In this document: one piece after another, positions 36,378 through 46,218 of the stretch
Layout of the letters: each line of letters starts with the position of its first letter
How positions within the stretch are numbered: position 1 is the first letter of the stretch
NCBI GenBank assembly: GCA_963776935.1
Contig: CAVZOP010000001.1
Span: forward strand, 186,001 to 250,000
Direction: 5' to 3'
DNA: 64,000 nucleotides
Source: JALOLG01 sp963776935
GTDB lineage: Bacteria > Actinomycetota > Acidimicrobiia > Acidimicrobiales > Ilumatobacteraceae
Translations under genes and position numbers: made by a program
The notes under the pieces: model-generated
What the model saw: only the letters and a program-made list of their open reading frames with translations
What the model was told of the DNA's origin: nothing
The model's database searches: none

Positions 36378-37212
36378 GAGCTCGAAGGTCGCGGCACGGT
36401 CCACCTGCGCGACCTCGGCGGTCCGCCCGGTGCGCCCGCGATCGTCCTGCTCCACGGCTGGACGGCGACCGCCGACGTGAACTGGTACACGTGCTACGAC
36501 GCCGCTCGGCAAGCAGTACCGCGTGTTCGTGTACGACCATCGTGGCCACGGGCGCGGGATCCGCGAGCAAGCGGGCGTTCCGGCTCGACGACGTCGCCGA
36601 CGATGTGATCGCCGTCGCCGACGCGCTCGGCATCGATCGGTTCATCCCGGTCGGCTACTCGATGGGAGGTGCTGTCGCCCAGCTGGTGTGGCACCGGCAC
36701 CGCGAACGCGTCGATGGCCTGGTCCTGTGCGCCACCGCGCCCTACTTCGCCGAGCTCCGCGGCGAGCGGCTGTCGTTCCTCGGTCTGACCGGCCTCGCCG
36801 CCCTCGCCAGGGTCACGCCGGCCCAGGCGCGCGAGTGGCTGACCGAGCAGTTCTACCTCCAACGCAAGAGCCTGCACGTGGGAGCCCTGGGCGGTGCAGC
36901 AGGCCGCTTCGCACGACTGGCGGATGATGCTCGAGGCCGGCGAGCGCGATCGGCAGCTTCACGTCGACCGCGTGGATCGGACAGATCGACGTGCCCACCT
37001 CGATCGTCGTCACGATGCGCGACGGCGTCGTCCCCCTGCGGCGCCAGGTCGAGTTGTTCGACGCGATCCCAGGGGCCGAGGCGTTTCGCGTCGACGGTGA
37101 GCACGACGCCGTCGTCACCAGGTCCGACCAGTTCGTACCGACGCTGCTGCGAGCGATCGACTCGGTCGTCAACCGCGTCGCTCGCGGGCAGGTGACGACC
37201 ACCCTCCGGTAG
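36378..37212 (+). pseudogene. Alpha/beta hydrolase, about four frame changes
   Basis: Pieces in order: CDIELEGRGTVHLRDLGGPP, IVLLHGWTATADVNWYT (oxyanion HGW); PLGKQYRVFVYDHRGHGRGI; then FRLDDVADDVIAVADALGID, FIPVGYSMGGAVAQLVWHRH (nucleophile GYSMG), AQAREWLTEQFYLQ; then QAASHDWRMMLEAGER; then IDVPTSIVVTMRDGVVPLRR, VDGEHDAVVTRSDQFVPTLL (catalytic His in GEHD). Breaks near 36,505, 36,575, 36,895 and 36,950. The start is not identifiable. Ends at 37212. Substrate unknown. Lies between greA and an FKBP lipoprotein. Confidence 0.6.
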
Positions 37213-37215
37213 CGT
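37210..37215 (+). promoter_or_regulatory. -10 box of FKBP lipoprotein gene (leaderless)
   Basis: TAGCGT ends 7 nt before GTG 37223 (4 nt before GTG 37220), favouring the second GTG as start. Confidence 0.5.
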
Positions 37216-37222
37216 CGCCGTG

Positions 37223-38122
37223 GTGCGCAGTCCCCTCGCCCTCGTCGTCGTTGCCGCGCTCGCACTCGTCTCCTGCGGCGACGGCAACAACAGCGAAGAC
37301 GTCGATGGCACCACGGTCGACGATGTCGAGCTGATCCCCGGCGAGTCGACCACGACGGTCCCGCGAACGCCCAAGCCCGCCGTCTCCGTCCCGGCCCAGA
37401 TCCCGACCGAGTTGCAGATCACCGATCTGGTGACGGGCACCGGGTACGCCGCCGCAGTCGGCGACCACTTGGTGGTCGACTACGTGGGCGTCCGGACCGC
37501 CGACGGCGTCGAGTTCGACAACAGCTACGAGCGGGGTATCCCGTACGACTTCCCCCTCGGCCAAGGACGCGTCGTCGCCGGATGGGAGCAGGGCCTGATC
37601 GGGATCCAGGTCGGGACCCGGCGCCAACTCGACGTCCCCGCCGAATTGGCCTACGGCGACAACCCGCCTGGCGGGTCGGTGATCCAACCCGGCGACGCGC
37701 TGACGTTCGTGATCGAGGCGCGCGCCGTGGTTCCCGCCCCGGACCCGGCGGACGCGCCGACCGACCTCGCCCTCGAGCCGTCGGTCGGGGCGACCGAGCT
37801 GTCAGTCGTCGACCTCGTCGTGGGAACCGGCGAGCCGATCCCGGCCGGGCGCACCGCGGTGGTCCACATGCTGCTCGTGCGCGGCGACAACGAGGCGATC
37901 CTGTACAACACGTGGGAGAGCGGCGAGCCGTTCCTGATCGAGCTCGTCGAAGGTGATTCGGTGCCGGGGATCATCGCCGGCGTCGAGGGGATGCGCATCG
38001 GTGGCCGGCGGGTGATCACGATGCCGCCCGACCAGGCGTTCGGACCCGGTGGTGACCCCCAGCTCGGATTGCCTGCCAACACCGACCTGATCGCCGTCGC
38101 CGAGCTGTTCGGGCTCTACTGA
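37223..38122 (+). CDS. Lipoprotein with two FKBP-type peptidyl-prolyl isomerase domains
   Basis: 299 residues. Signal RSPLALVVVAALALVSCGDG with lipobox Cys at about 18, so it is anchored on the outer face of the membrane. A Thr/Pro linker is followed by FKBP domain 1 (DHLVVDYVGVRTADGVEFDN, GRVVAGWEQGLIGIQVGTRR, YGDNPPGG, LTFVIEARAV). Domain 2 (VVHMLLVRGDNEAILYNTWE, VPGIIAGVEGMRIGGRRVIT, FGPGGDPQLGLPANTDLIAV) lacks the aromatic V-x-Y-x-G of domain 1, so only the first is likely fully active. Convergent overlap with the PAP2 gene. Confidence 0.83.
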   Translation: MRSPLALVVVAALALVSCGDGNNSEDVDGTTVDDVELIPGESTTTVPRTPKPAVSVPAQIPTELQITDLVTGTGYAAAVGDHLVVDYVGVRTADGVEFDNSYERGIPYDFPLGQGRVVAGWEQGLIGIQVGTRRQLDVPAELAYGDNPPGGSVIQPGDALTFVIEARAVVPAPDPADAPTDLALEPSVGATELSVVDLVVGTGEPIPAGRTAVVHMLLVRGDNEAILYNTWESGEPFLIELVEGDSVPGIIAGVEGMRIGGRRVITMPPDQAFGPGGDPQLGLPANTDLIAVAELFGLY

Positions 38123-38837
38123 CCGCGTTCGAATCCCTCGCCTGCCGGACAGGCACGTCGCGTCGGGATGCGACTCACGCGTGACACGATCAGCCACGCA
38201 GCCGTCGCGCCGAGCAACGTGCCGGCGATCGCGTCAGTCGGCCAGTGAACGCCCTGCACCCACTCGCGACGAAGGTGAACACGATCGGCATCGCGGCCAC
38301 GACGCCAAAGGTGCGTCGGCGATGGGCCCACGCCGCGCCCGCAACCGCGCCCCACACGGTTGCGGTGCTCATCGAGTGACCGGACGGAAAGCTCATGCTC
38401 TCGGCCTCCGCCCGCACCGACACCAGCTGTGCCGACGGACGCGGCCGGTCGACGAGCTCTTTCACGGACGGCTGGACAACCAGCATCGTCACTGCCGCGA
38501 TGGCGACCGCGAGCGCGCCCTGTCGTCCGCGTCGCGCGAGCAGCCAGATCGCCGGCAGCACGGCCACGACCAGCGCCGCCTCGGTCCCGGTGGTGTGCCA
38601 GACAATGTCGGCGAGCGTCGGCACTGGTTCGTCGAGGCGTTGCAACCAGCTGACATAGCCGAGCTCGCCCGGCAACGGTCCCGGATGGGCGATGACCGCC
38701 ACGCCCAGCCCGCTCGCGAGCAGCACGGCGAACGCCGGCCACCACCACGTGGACCTGGTCCGTGGATCGGGCTCGCGGTCCATGTCCACCGGTCTGGCAC
38801 CTCCTCCCACCCGATCGTCGCGCAGTTCTGGTGTCAT
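38116..38837 (-). pseudogene. PAP2-family phosphatase, one frame change
   Basis: Six-helix membrane phosphatase: WWWPAFAVLLASGLGVAVIA, WLQRLDEPVPTLADIVWHTT, motif 1 KELVDRPRP, motif 2 SMSFPSGHSMSTATVW, then after a frame change near 38,262 motif 3 region GVHWPTDAIAGTLLGATAAW. His of PSGH and His of GVHWPTD are catalytic. Known substrates are phosphatidic acid, undecaprenyl diphosphate and similar lipids. The start is uncertain: ATG 38837 is used and ATG 38783 is possible. The stop overlaps the convergent FKBP gene. Confidence 0.72.
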
Positions 38838-38938
38838 CGTGACTGCAGCGCGAACGGCGCAACGGCCCGATGTGTCGATCAGCCGACGGCCCGAGTCGGC
38901 GACCAGACGTTCATCGAGTCCGTGTGGGGTGAGCCGAC

Positions 38939-39854
38939 TCAATCAAACACGTCGCGCAGGTCGAGGCCCAGGTCGAGCACGCGCGCCGAGTGGGTCAGCT
39001 CACCGACGGCGATGAAGTCGACGCCGGTCTCGGCCACGCGGCGGGCCACCTCGACCGTCAGGCCGCCACTGGCTTCGAGCCGCACGCGCGGCGCGTGATC
39101 GTCGCGGTACGCGACGGCGGCGCGTGTCGTCTCCAGGTCGAAGTTGTCGAGGAGCACCTCGTCGGCGCCGGCGTCGATCGCCTGGCGCAGACCGTCGAGC
39201 GTGTCGACCTCGATCTCGACCGGGATCGTCGCTTCGAGGGCCCGGACGAGCGCGTACGCCGCCGCCACTCCCCCAGCCGCGGCAACGTGGTTGTCCTTGA
39301 CCAGCGCCATGTCGGACAGGCCCATCCGGTGGTTCACGCCGCCCCCGCAACGCACCGCGTACTTCTCGAGCGCCCGCAGCCCGGGCGTCGTCTTGCGGGT
39401 ATCGCGGACCCGCGCCACGGTGCCCTCCAGCTCGTCGGCCCACCGGCGGGTGAGCGTGGCGATCCCGGACAGGTGGCACAGCAGGTTCGAGCGCGCTGCG
39501 TTCGGCGGTGAGCAACAGCCGGGTCGGAGCCGTCACCCGGGCAACGTCGGTACCGGGGTCGACCCGGTCACCATCAGCGACCAGGTGGACGAACTTGCTC
39601 GCCGCATCGCCGCACACGGCCTCGATGACCGCCGCCGCGATCGGGAGCCCGGCCACGACGCCCGCCGCGCGGGCGCCGAACGTGGCGACGCTGCGCTGGT
39701 CGGGCGGGATCGTCGCCGTCGACGTGACGTCGACCCCACCCATCAGGTCCTCGGTCACGGCCATGCGGGCGATCGCGGCCACGGAATCGGGATCGAGACC
39801 GGCCGTCATCAGCCGATGCCGCGTCGCATCCGACAACGGGTGGAACTCGAACAT
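38939..39854 (-). pseudogene. nadC: Nicotinate-nucleotide diphosphorylase (quinolinate PRT), one frame change
   Basis: From ATG 39854: ATRHRLMTAGLDPDSVAAIA, TEDLMGGVDVTSTATIPPDQ, VHLVADGDRVDPGTDVARV, TRLLLTAERS. After a change near 39,500 it continues DTRKTTPGLRALEKYAVRCG, GVNHRMGLSDMALVKDNHVA, DEVLLDNFDLETTRAA, VRLEASGGLTVEVARRVAET. DTRKTTPG, KDNH and EASGG are QPRT signatures. Converts quinolinate and PRPP to nicotinate mononucleotide. TACTGT (39863-39868) is 8 nt before the start. nadA and nadB lie 1 kb upstream, separated by a divergent GNAT gene. Confidence 0.88.
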
Positions 39855-39862
39855 CCCGGGCG

Positions 39863-39868
39863 ACAGTA
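39863..39868 (-). promoter_or_regulatory. -10 box of nadC (leaderless)
   Basis: TACTGT on the minus strand, 8 nt before ATG 39854, back to back with the TACGGT box of the divergent gene. Confidence 0.5.
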
Positions 39869-39874
39869 CCGCTA

Positions 39875-39880
39875 TACGGT
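39875..39880 (+). promoter_or_regulatory. -10 box of DUF3291-GNAT gene (leaderless)
   Basis: TACGGT ends 7 nt before GTG 39888. Only 6 bp separate it from the divergent nadC -10 box. Confidence 0.5.
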
Positions 39881-39887
39881 CTGCACC

Positions 39888-40874
39888 GTGACGGTCACGC
39901 CCCGCGAATTTCACATCGCCCAACTCAACATCGCGACGCTTCAGGCGCCCGTCGACGACCCGGCGACCGCCGACTTCACCGACAACCTCGAACGCATCAA
40001 CGCCCTCGGCGAGGGGTCGCCGGGTTTCGTCTGGCGGCTGCAGACCGACGACGGCGACGCGACCGCCCTCCGGCCGTACCCCGACCCGATGATCATCGTG
40101 AACATGACGGTGTGGACTTCGGTCGCGGCGCTCAAGGAGTACGCCTACCGGACCGAGCACGCCGAGTTCGTGGCCCGGCGGCGCGAGTGGTTCGTACCGG
40201 GCAGCACCGGGCTCGTGCTGTGGTGGATCCGGGCCGGCGACCTCCCGACGGTCGACGATGCGAAGCGCCGACTGGAGTTCCTCCGACGGCACGGCCCGTC
40301 GCCGTACGCGTTCCGGTTCGCACGCCCACCGGCACCGTTCGTCGTCGAGCAGACCTCGCTCGAAGACCCCGCCACGCTCGACCTGATCACCGCCTTGAAC
40401 ACCGAGCTCACGGGAAGGTACGACCACCCCTCCGACAACCATTTCCGGCTCGAACCGGACGAGGTGTCGCCGGGGATGGGCGCGGTCGTCGTCGGACGGC
40501 TCGAAGAGCGGGCGGTCGCATGCGGCGCGATCCGCCGCATCGATTGGGACGTCGACGGCGACATCGACGGCGCCGGTGGTCGGACGGCGGAGATCAAGCG
40601 CATGTACGTCGCCCCGGCGGCACGGGGCAACAAGCTCGGGGCGGCGATCCTCGACCGTCTCGAGCTCGAAGCCACGGAACTGGGGATCGACCGCCTCGTG
40701 CTGGAGACCGGCAGCCGCCAACCGGAGGCGATCCAGCTCTACGAACGCGCCGGCTTCACGCCTCGTGACCGGTGGGGCGAGTACGCCGATGCGCCGCACA
40801 GCCGATGCTACGAGAAGCGACTCGAGGTGCCGGCGATCACGACCCAGATGCTTCGCGACGTCGGCGACGGTTGA
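39888..40874 (+). CDS. DUF3291-GNAT two-domain protein
   Basis: 328 residues from GTG 39888. N-terminal domain (1-145): FHIAQLNIATLQAPVDDPAT, ERINALGEGSPGFVWRLQTD, IIVNMTVWTSVAALKEYAYR, HAEFVARRREWFVPG is DUF3291, a dimeric beta-barrel-type fold. C-terminal domain (160-310): GRLEERAVACGAIRRIDWDV, EIKRMYVAPAARGNKLGAAI (acetyl-CoA loop), LVLETGSRQPEAIQLYERAG is a GNAT acetyltransferase. No stop or start separates them, so it is a true fusion. Cytosolic; substrate unknown. Divergent from nadC across 33 bp. Confidence 0.8.
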   Translation: MTVTPREFHIAQLNIATLQAPVDDPATADFTDNLERINALGEGSPGFVWRLQTDDGDATALRPYPDPMIIVNMTVWTSVAALKEYAYRTEHAEFVARRREWFVPGSTGLVLWWIRAGDLPTVDDAKRRLEFLRRHGPSPYAFRFARPPAPFVVEQTSLEDPATLDLITALNTELTGRYDHPSDNHFRLEPDEVSPGMGAVVVGRLEERAVACGAIRRIDWDVDGDIDGAGGRTAEIKRMYVAPAARGNKLGAAILDRLELEATELGIDRLVLETGSRQPEAIQLYERAGFTPRDRWGEYADAPHSRCYEKRLEVPAITTQMLRDVGDG

Positions 40875-40885
40875 TCACACGTTGA

Positions 40886-42569
40886 TCACGCGCCCGGCGG
40901 GATGCCGTCGACATGGAGCTCGCCCAGCGGGTCGGCACGCACGTCGAGATGGGCCAGCCACACATCGCGTGGCTCGGGATGGTCGGTGCGCCGATGGCAA
41001 CCGCGACTCTCGGTGCGAGCGGTCGCGGCGGCAACGACGGCTCCGGCGACGGTCAGCAAGTTGGTGCCCTCCCACGCCCGGCGCGACGGGACGATGTCGT
41101 CGGTGAGCCCACACGTGATCGCGCCCAGTGCGCCAGCGGCGGTGGCCAGCGAGCTTGCGTCGCGCAGCACGGCGACGTGGCGCGACATCACCGCACGTAC
41201 CTCTGTCGTCCGGACCGGATCGAGCAACCGGCCATCCGCGCCAACCCCGTCGGCCACGACGCCGTCGATGGCAGTCGCCGACGGGTTCAGCTGCGGCGGC
41301 AGCTCCCACGCCAGATCGCGACCGACACGCGTGCCGGCGACGACGCTCTCGGTGAGGCTGTTCGACGCCAGCCGGTTCGCGCCGTGGACGCCGGTGCACG
41401 CCACCTCGCCGACGGCGAAGAGACCGCGCATCGCGGTCGCCCCGTCGAGCCCGGCCCGGATGCCGCCGCAGGCGTAGTGCGACGCGGGTGCCACCGGGAT
41501 GCGCTCACGGGCGGGGTCGATGCCGATCTCCCGGCAGGCCGCCGTGATCGTCGGGAAGCGCTCGTAGAACCGCTCCCCCATGTGCGTCGCGTCGAGGAAG
41601 ACATGGTCATCGACACCGGCGGGCGCTTGCGCCATGCGGCGGGTGATCGCCGCCGCGACGACATCGCGCGGCGCCAGATCCTCCTCCGGATGCACGCCCG
41701 CCATCACCCGCACGCCGGCCGCGTCGTACAGGATCGCGCCCTCCCCACGGACCGCCTCGCTGACGAGGGTCTGCTGGCCACGCGCGCCGGGTCCCCGCCA
41801 CATCACCGTCGGATGGAACTGGACGAACTCGACGTCGGTGACCGAGAGCCCGGCCCGCAGCGCGATGGCCAGGCCGTCACCGGTGACGGCCGGGGGGTTC
41901 GACGTGCTCGCGAACACCTGGCCGTAGCCGCCGGACAGCGATCACGACGGCGCGGGCGGTGATGATGCCGACCGACAGGACCTGCCCCTCGGCGTCGATG
42001 TCGGCGATGCGAACACCCGCTGCCTGCGGCTCACCGGCGGCCGTACGGCCCATCACGAGATCGAGCGCGAACGCCCGGCTCAGCACCTGCACACCGGCAC
42101 CGAGGGCCGACTCGTCGAGCGTGCGTTGCACCTCGGCCCCGCTCTGGTCACCACCCGAGTGGACGATGCGGCGATGGCTGTGGCCACCCTCGCGGGTCAA
42201 CGCGATGTCGCTGCCCTCGCCCGGGTCGAACGCGGCACCGAGCCGCATCAGGTAGCGGATCGACTTCGGCGCCTCCTCCACGAGCTGGCGCACGACGGCT
42301 TCGTCGCACAGCCCGGCGCCGGCGGCGAGCGTGTCGCGGACGTGGTCCTCGAGCGAGTCGTCTGGCGCCAGCACGCCCGCCAGGCCACCTTGGGCCCACG
42401 CCGTGCTGCCCGCCGACAGGATGTCCTTGGTGACGACGAGCACGCTGCGCACCGGTCGTGCGGCGAGGGCAGCGGACAACCCGGCCGCGCCCGAGCCGAG
42501 CACGACGACGTCGACGTCGCGCTCCCACGTCGGGGCCGGGGCGGCCAAGCGCATCGGCAACATCACCAT
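40886..42569 (-). pseudogene. nadB: L-aspartate oxidase, one frame change
   Basis: N-terminal FAD motif VDVVVLGSGAAGLSAALAAR, then STAWAQGGLAGVLAPDDSLE and LTREGGHSHRRIVHSGGDQS. After a frame change near 41,935 it continues STSNPPAVTGDGLAIALRAG, DVEFVQFHPTVMWRG, THMGERFYERFPTITAACRE, GGIRAGLDGATAMRGLFAVG and ANRLASNSLTESVVAGTRVG. Oxidises L-aspartate to iminoaspartate, the first step of de novo NAD synthesis. Follows nadA by 49 bp on the same strand. All active-site blocks are kept across the break. Confidence 0.9.
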
Positions 42570-42618
42570 GGCGGTCCCGACGCGGGCGGATCAGCGGGCC
42601 GGTGCAGCAGGACGACCG

Positions 42619-43615
<997 letters not shown>

Positions 43616-43619
43616 GTGA

Positions 43620-44456
43620 TCAGCGTAGGCCGATCGCGTTCGACAGCACCTCGGCCACGATCGCTGGTTCGTCCCACTCGACGAGATGACCGGCGCCCGG
43701 TACGACGCGGGTCTCGACGACGTTCGCCAGCCCATTCGCGTATCGCTCGAGGTAACTCGGCGGGTTGAGCCGGTCCGACTCGCCCCACACCAGCGTGACG
43801 GGGCATCGCACGAGGTGGAGACGCGACGCCAGACCGAACTCCGGGATCGGCCAGACGAGCGCCGCCGCGGCCGTTCGGGTCGTGTAGCGCGCGACACCGT
43901 CGTCGGCCAGGCCCGCCGCGTCGCGGCCCTCCACATCGTCGAAGAACGGTGCCGTGCGCGCCGGATCAGCGGTGAGCAGCTCGCGCTGGCGCGTCAACGT
44001 GGTGCCGAACGGATCGGCGACCGGGTCGTCGTCGACCCACAGGCCGAGCGGCGACACGAGCAACAGGTGGCTGAACGCCTCGGGCCGCACGGCAGCCAGT
44101 TCGAGCGCGAGCATCGCACCCGTCGACGAGGCGACGAGTGGAGCACCGGCCACACCGGCGAGGTCGACGAGCTCCGAAACGGCGACGACCCAGTCGTGGA
44201 TCCCGCGGAGGTCGGCACACGGGTCAGACCCCGTGCACCCGGGAAGGCTGGGCGCCACCACACGGCACCGCTCGGCGACGACATCGAGGAACGGATGGTG
44301 CGGTGGGCATCCGATCGGTCCGTGCAGGTAGCCGACGGTCGTGCCCTCGCCGCGTTCGTCGATCACCGCCGTGGCGCCCCGGAAGTCGACCGTCCGCCGT
44401 CCGCTGACGTCACTGATCCCGGTCCTGATCGGGTTGTCGTGGCCGACCGCGCTCAC
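43620..44456 (-). CDS. Alpha/beta hydrolase
   Basis: 278 residues from GTG 44456: TTVGYLHGPIGCPPHHPFLD (HGPIG oxyanion), RCRVVAPSLPGCTGSDPCAD, PLVASSTGAMLALELAAVRP (nucleophile ASSTGA), CPVTLVWGESDRLNPPSYLE (acid), VVPGAGHLVEWDEPAIVAEV (His in GAGH). Intact. The start overlaps the stop of the luciferase-like gene (GTGA), so they are translationally coupled and probably act in one catabolic pathway under the nearby MarR regulator. Substrate unknown. Confidence 0.8.
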   Translation of the reverse strand: MSAVGHDNPIRTGISDVSGRRTVDFRGATAVIDERGEGTTVGYLHGPIGCPPHHPFLDVVAERCRVVAPSLPGCTGSDPCADLRGIHDWVVAVSELVDLAGVAGAPLVASSTGAMLALELAAVRPEAFSHLLLVSPLGLWVDDDPVADPFGTTLTRQRELLTADPARTAPFFDDVEGRDAAGLADDGVARYTTRTAAAALVWPIPEFGLASRLHLVRCPVTLVWGESDRLNPPSYLERYANGLANVVETRVVPGAGHLVEWDEPAIVAEVLSNAIGLR

Positions 44457-45703
44457 CGCGCCGCACCGCCGAGTGTCGCCGGCCACCACGTGTTCTCCCA
44501 CTGATCCTCGAACAGGTCGCTGACCTGCGGCAGGACCTTGGTGGCCATCAGCTCGGTGTTGTGCATCGTCAGCTCGCGACCCATGTCGCCGAACTGGCAC
44601 AGCGCCATCAGATGGCCGACGTTGAGCGACGTCGTGAGCTCGACGATCCGCTCGGCGACCTGATCCGGATCGCCGAGCACGATGTAGCCGGCCTCGACCA
44701 TGTCGTCGAACGACAAGCCGGACTTCCCGAAGAAACCAGCCGCGTTCGACGCCGAGCGCTGGGCGGCCTCGCGGGCCGCCCGCTCGATCATGCCCTCGAC
44801 CCCGGCCCGCACCGTGTTGGCGGTCTTGTAGCCGGGCGGATCGGCGAACCCGGGGTACACGTGCAGGCAGCGGTTGAAGAAGTACTCGGCCGGCCCTCGG
44901 TACAGGTCGCGGGCCTCGGCCTCCGAGTCGGCGACGGCGAAGAACTGGGCGAACCCGGCCTGGAAGGGGTTGGGCTGGCGCCCGGCCTCGTGCACCCGCT
45001 CCCAGAACCCCTGCATCGTCCGCCGCGCCGCCTTGTACCCGAAGTACGAGAGGTACAGGTACACATGCCCCTCGCGTGCGCACCACTCCCACGTGTCGAT
45101 CGAACCACCACCGGGGATCCACACCGGCGGGTGCGGCTGCTGCACCGGGCGCGGCCAGCAGTTGACGTACCGCAGTTTGTGGTGGCGACCGCTGAACGAG
45201 AAGACCGCGGGCTCGGTCCATGCCCGCAGGATCAGCTCGATGCCCTCGTGGTACCGCTCGCGCAACGTCGAAGGGTTCTGCCCGTACGCGAACGTGGTAT
45301 CCATCGGCGTGCCCACCGGGAAACCGGCGACGACACGACCGCCCGTGATGCAGTCGAGCATCGCCATCTCCTCGGCGACGCGCAGCGGCGGGTTGTAGAG
45401 CGCCACCGAGTTGCCGAGCAGCACGATCGCCGCTTCCGGGCACGTGCGCGCCAGCGCCGCGGCGACGATGTTGGGGCTCGGCATCAGCCCGTACACGTTG
45501 GCGTGGTGCTCGTTGACGCCGACGCCGTCGAAGCCGCAGGCGGCGGCGTGCTCGAGCTCGTCGATGTAGTCGTTGTACGCGCGGTGGGCCACGGTGGGAT
45601 CGAACAAACCGGGATCGATGTCGACCCACACCGAGCGGTGCTCCTGCGTGAAGTCGTCGGGCAGCGCCGGGTACGGCATCAGGTGGAACCAGATCGTCTT
45701 CAC
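44453..45703 (-). CDS. LLM-class flavin-dependent oxidoreductase (monooxygenase-like)
   Basis: 416 residues, long luciferase-like barrel: MKTIWFHLMPYPALPDDFTQ, FDGVGVNEHHANVYGLMPSP, NSVALYNPPLRVAEEMAMLD, TGGRVVAGFPVGTPMDTTFA, PVWIPGGGSIDTWEWC. NEHHANVYGLMPSP is characteristic of the bacterial-luciferase alkanal/limonene monooxygenase group, which oxidises small organics with reduced flavin and O2. In operon with the alpha/beta hydrolase (GTGA overlap), 24 bp after the MarR gene. Together they look like a regulated degradation cassette. Confidence 0.82.
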   Translation of the reverse strand: MKTIWFHLMPYPALPDDFTQEHRSVWVDIDPGLFDPTVAHRAYNDYIDELEHAAACGFDGVGVNEHHANVYGLMPSPNIVAAALARTCPEAAIVLLGNSVALYNPPLRVAEEMAMLDCITGGRVVAGFPVGTPMDTTFAYGQNPSTLRERYHEGIELILRAWTEPAVFSFSGRHHKLRYVNCWPRPVQQPHPPVWIPGGGSIDTWEWCAREGHVYLYLSYFGYKAARRTMQGFWERVHEAGRQPNPFQAGFAQFFAVADSEAEARDLYRGPAEYFFNRCLHVYPGFADPPGYKTANTVRAGVEGMIERAAREAAQRSASNAAGFFGKSGLSFDDMVEAGYIVLGDPDQVAERIVELTTSLNVGHLMALCQFGDMGRELTMHNTELMATKVLPQVSDLFEDQWENTWWPATLGGAAR

Positions 45704-45727
45704 GGGCGCACCCCCATCCCGCCGACG

Positions 45728-46180
45728 TTAGGACGTGTCGTGGGCCGAGACCGGACCGGTCCCCAACTCTTCGAGCACGGAGCGGAACACGTCGTACCTG
45801 TCGACGCCGACGAGGTCGGCGAACTCTCGCTCGAGGTCGGCGATCTGCTCGAGCGCGAACATCCGGATCCGATCGCCTTCGGCGGTGCGCCGGACGATCA
45901 CGGCGCGCCCGTCGAGCGGATCGGGCTCGAGCGTGACGAGCCCGCGCGCCTCCAGATCGTGGATCCGCTTGCCGATCGCCTGCTTGCTGATCCACGCCCC
46001 TTCGGCGAGCACGGATGGCCGCGTGCCGTCGGCGCCGATGAGGTCGAGGATGCGTCCCTCTGACCCGCGAAGGATGGGTTGGCCGCGCATCCGGCGCGCC
46101 AAACCGGCGCCGATGCGTTGATCCAGGCCGCCCAGGCCGGCCAGTAGGTGCGGCATCCGCTTCCGCTGATCGTCAACCAT
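45728..46180 (-). CDS. MarR-family transcriptional regulator
   Basis: 150 residues from ATG 46180: RMPHLLAGLGGLDQRIGAGL, GSEGRILDLIGADGTRPSVL, AEGAWISKQAIGKRIHDLEA (recognition helix), RGLVTLEPDPLDGRAVIVRR (wing with D-R). Typical winged-helix MarR dimer. First gene before the LLM and hydrolase genes on the same strand and divergent from a phosphotransferase gene. GTTGAC/GTCAAC half-sites surround its own start codon, suggesting autorepression released by a ligand, as in known family members. Confidence 0.83.
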   Translation of the reverse strand: MVDDQRKRMPHLLAGLGGLDQRIGAGLARRMRGQPILRGSEGRILDLIGADGTRPSVLAEGAWISKQAIGKRIHDLEARGLVTLEPDPLDGRAVIVRRTAEGDRIRMFALEQIADLEREFADLVGVDRYDVFRSVLEELGTGPVSAHDTS

Positions 46181-46199
46181 GTTGACAATATTAGTCAAC
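46172..46199. promoter_or_regulatory. Triple half-site operator at the MarR gene start
   Basis: GTCAAC (46172-46177), GTTGAC (46181-46186) and GTCAAC (46194-46199). The first two form a perfect inverted repeat around the start codon (CAT spacer). The last two form one with a 7-bp AATATTA spacer. Placed between divergent genes, where a MarR dimer would bind. Confidence 0.6.
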
Positions 46200-46218
46200 C
46201 GTGTTTACTTGTCCAGTC

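Noticed and set aside
44561..46063. Plus-strand open frame of 500 codons
   Set aside because: Antisense to the intact LLM and MarR genes; His/Arg-rich shadow.
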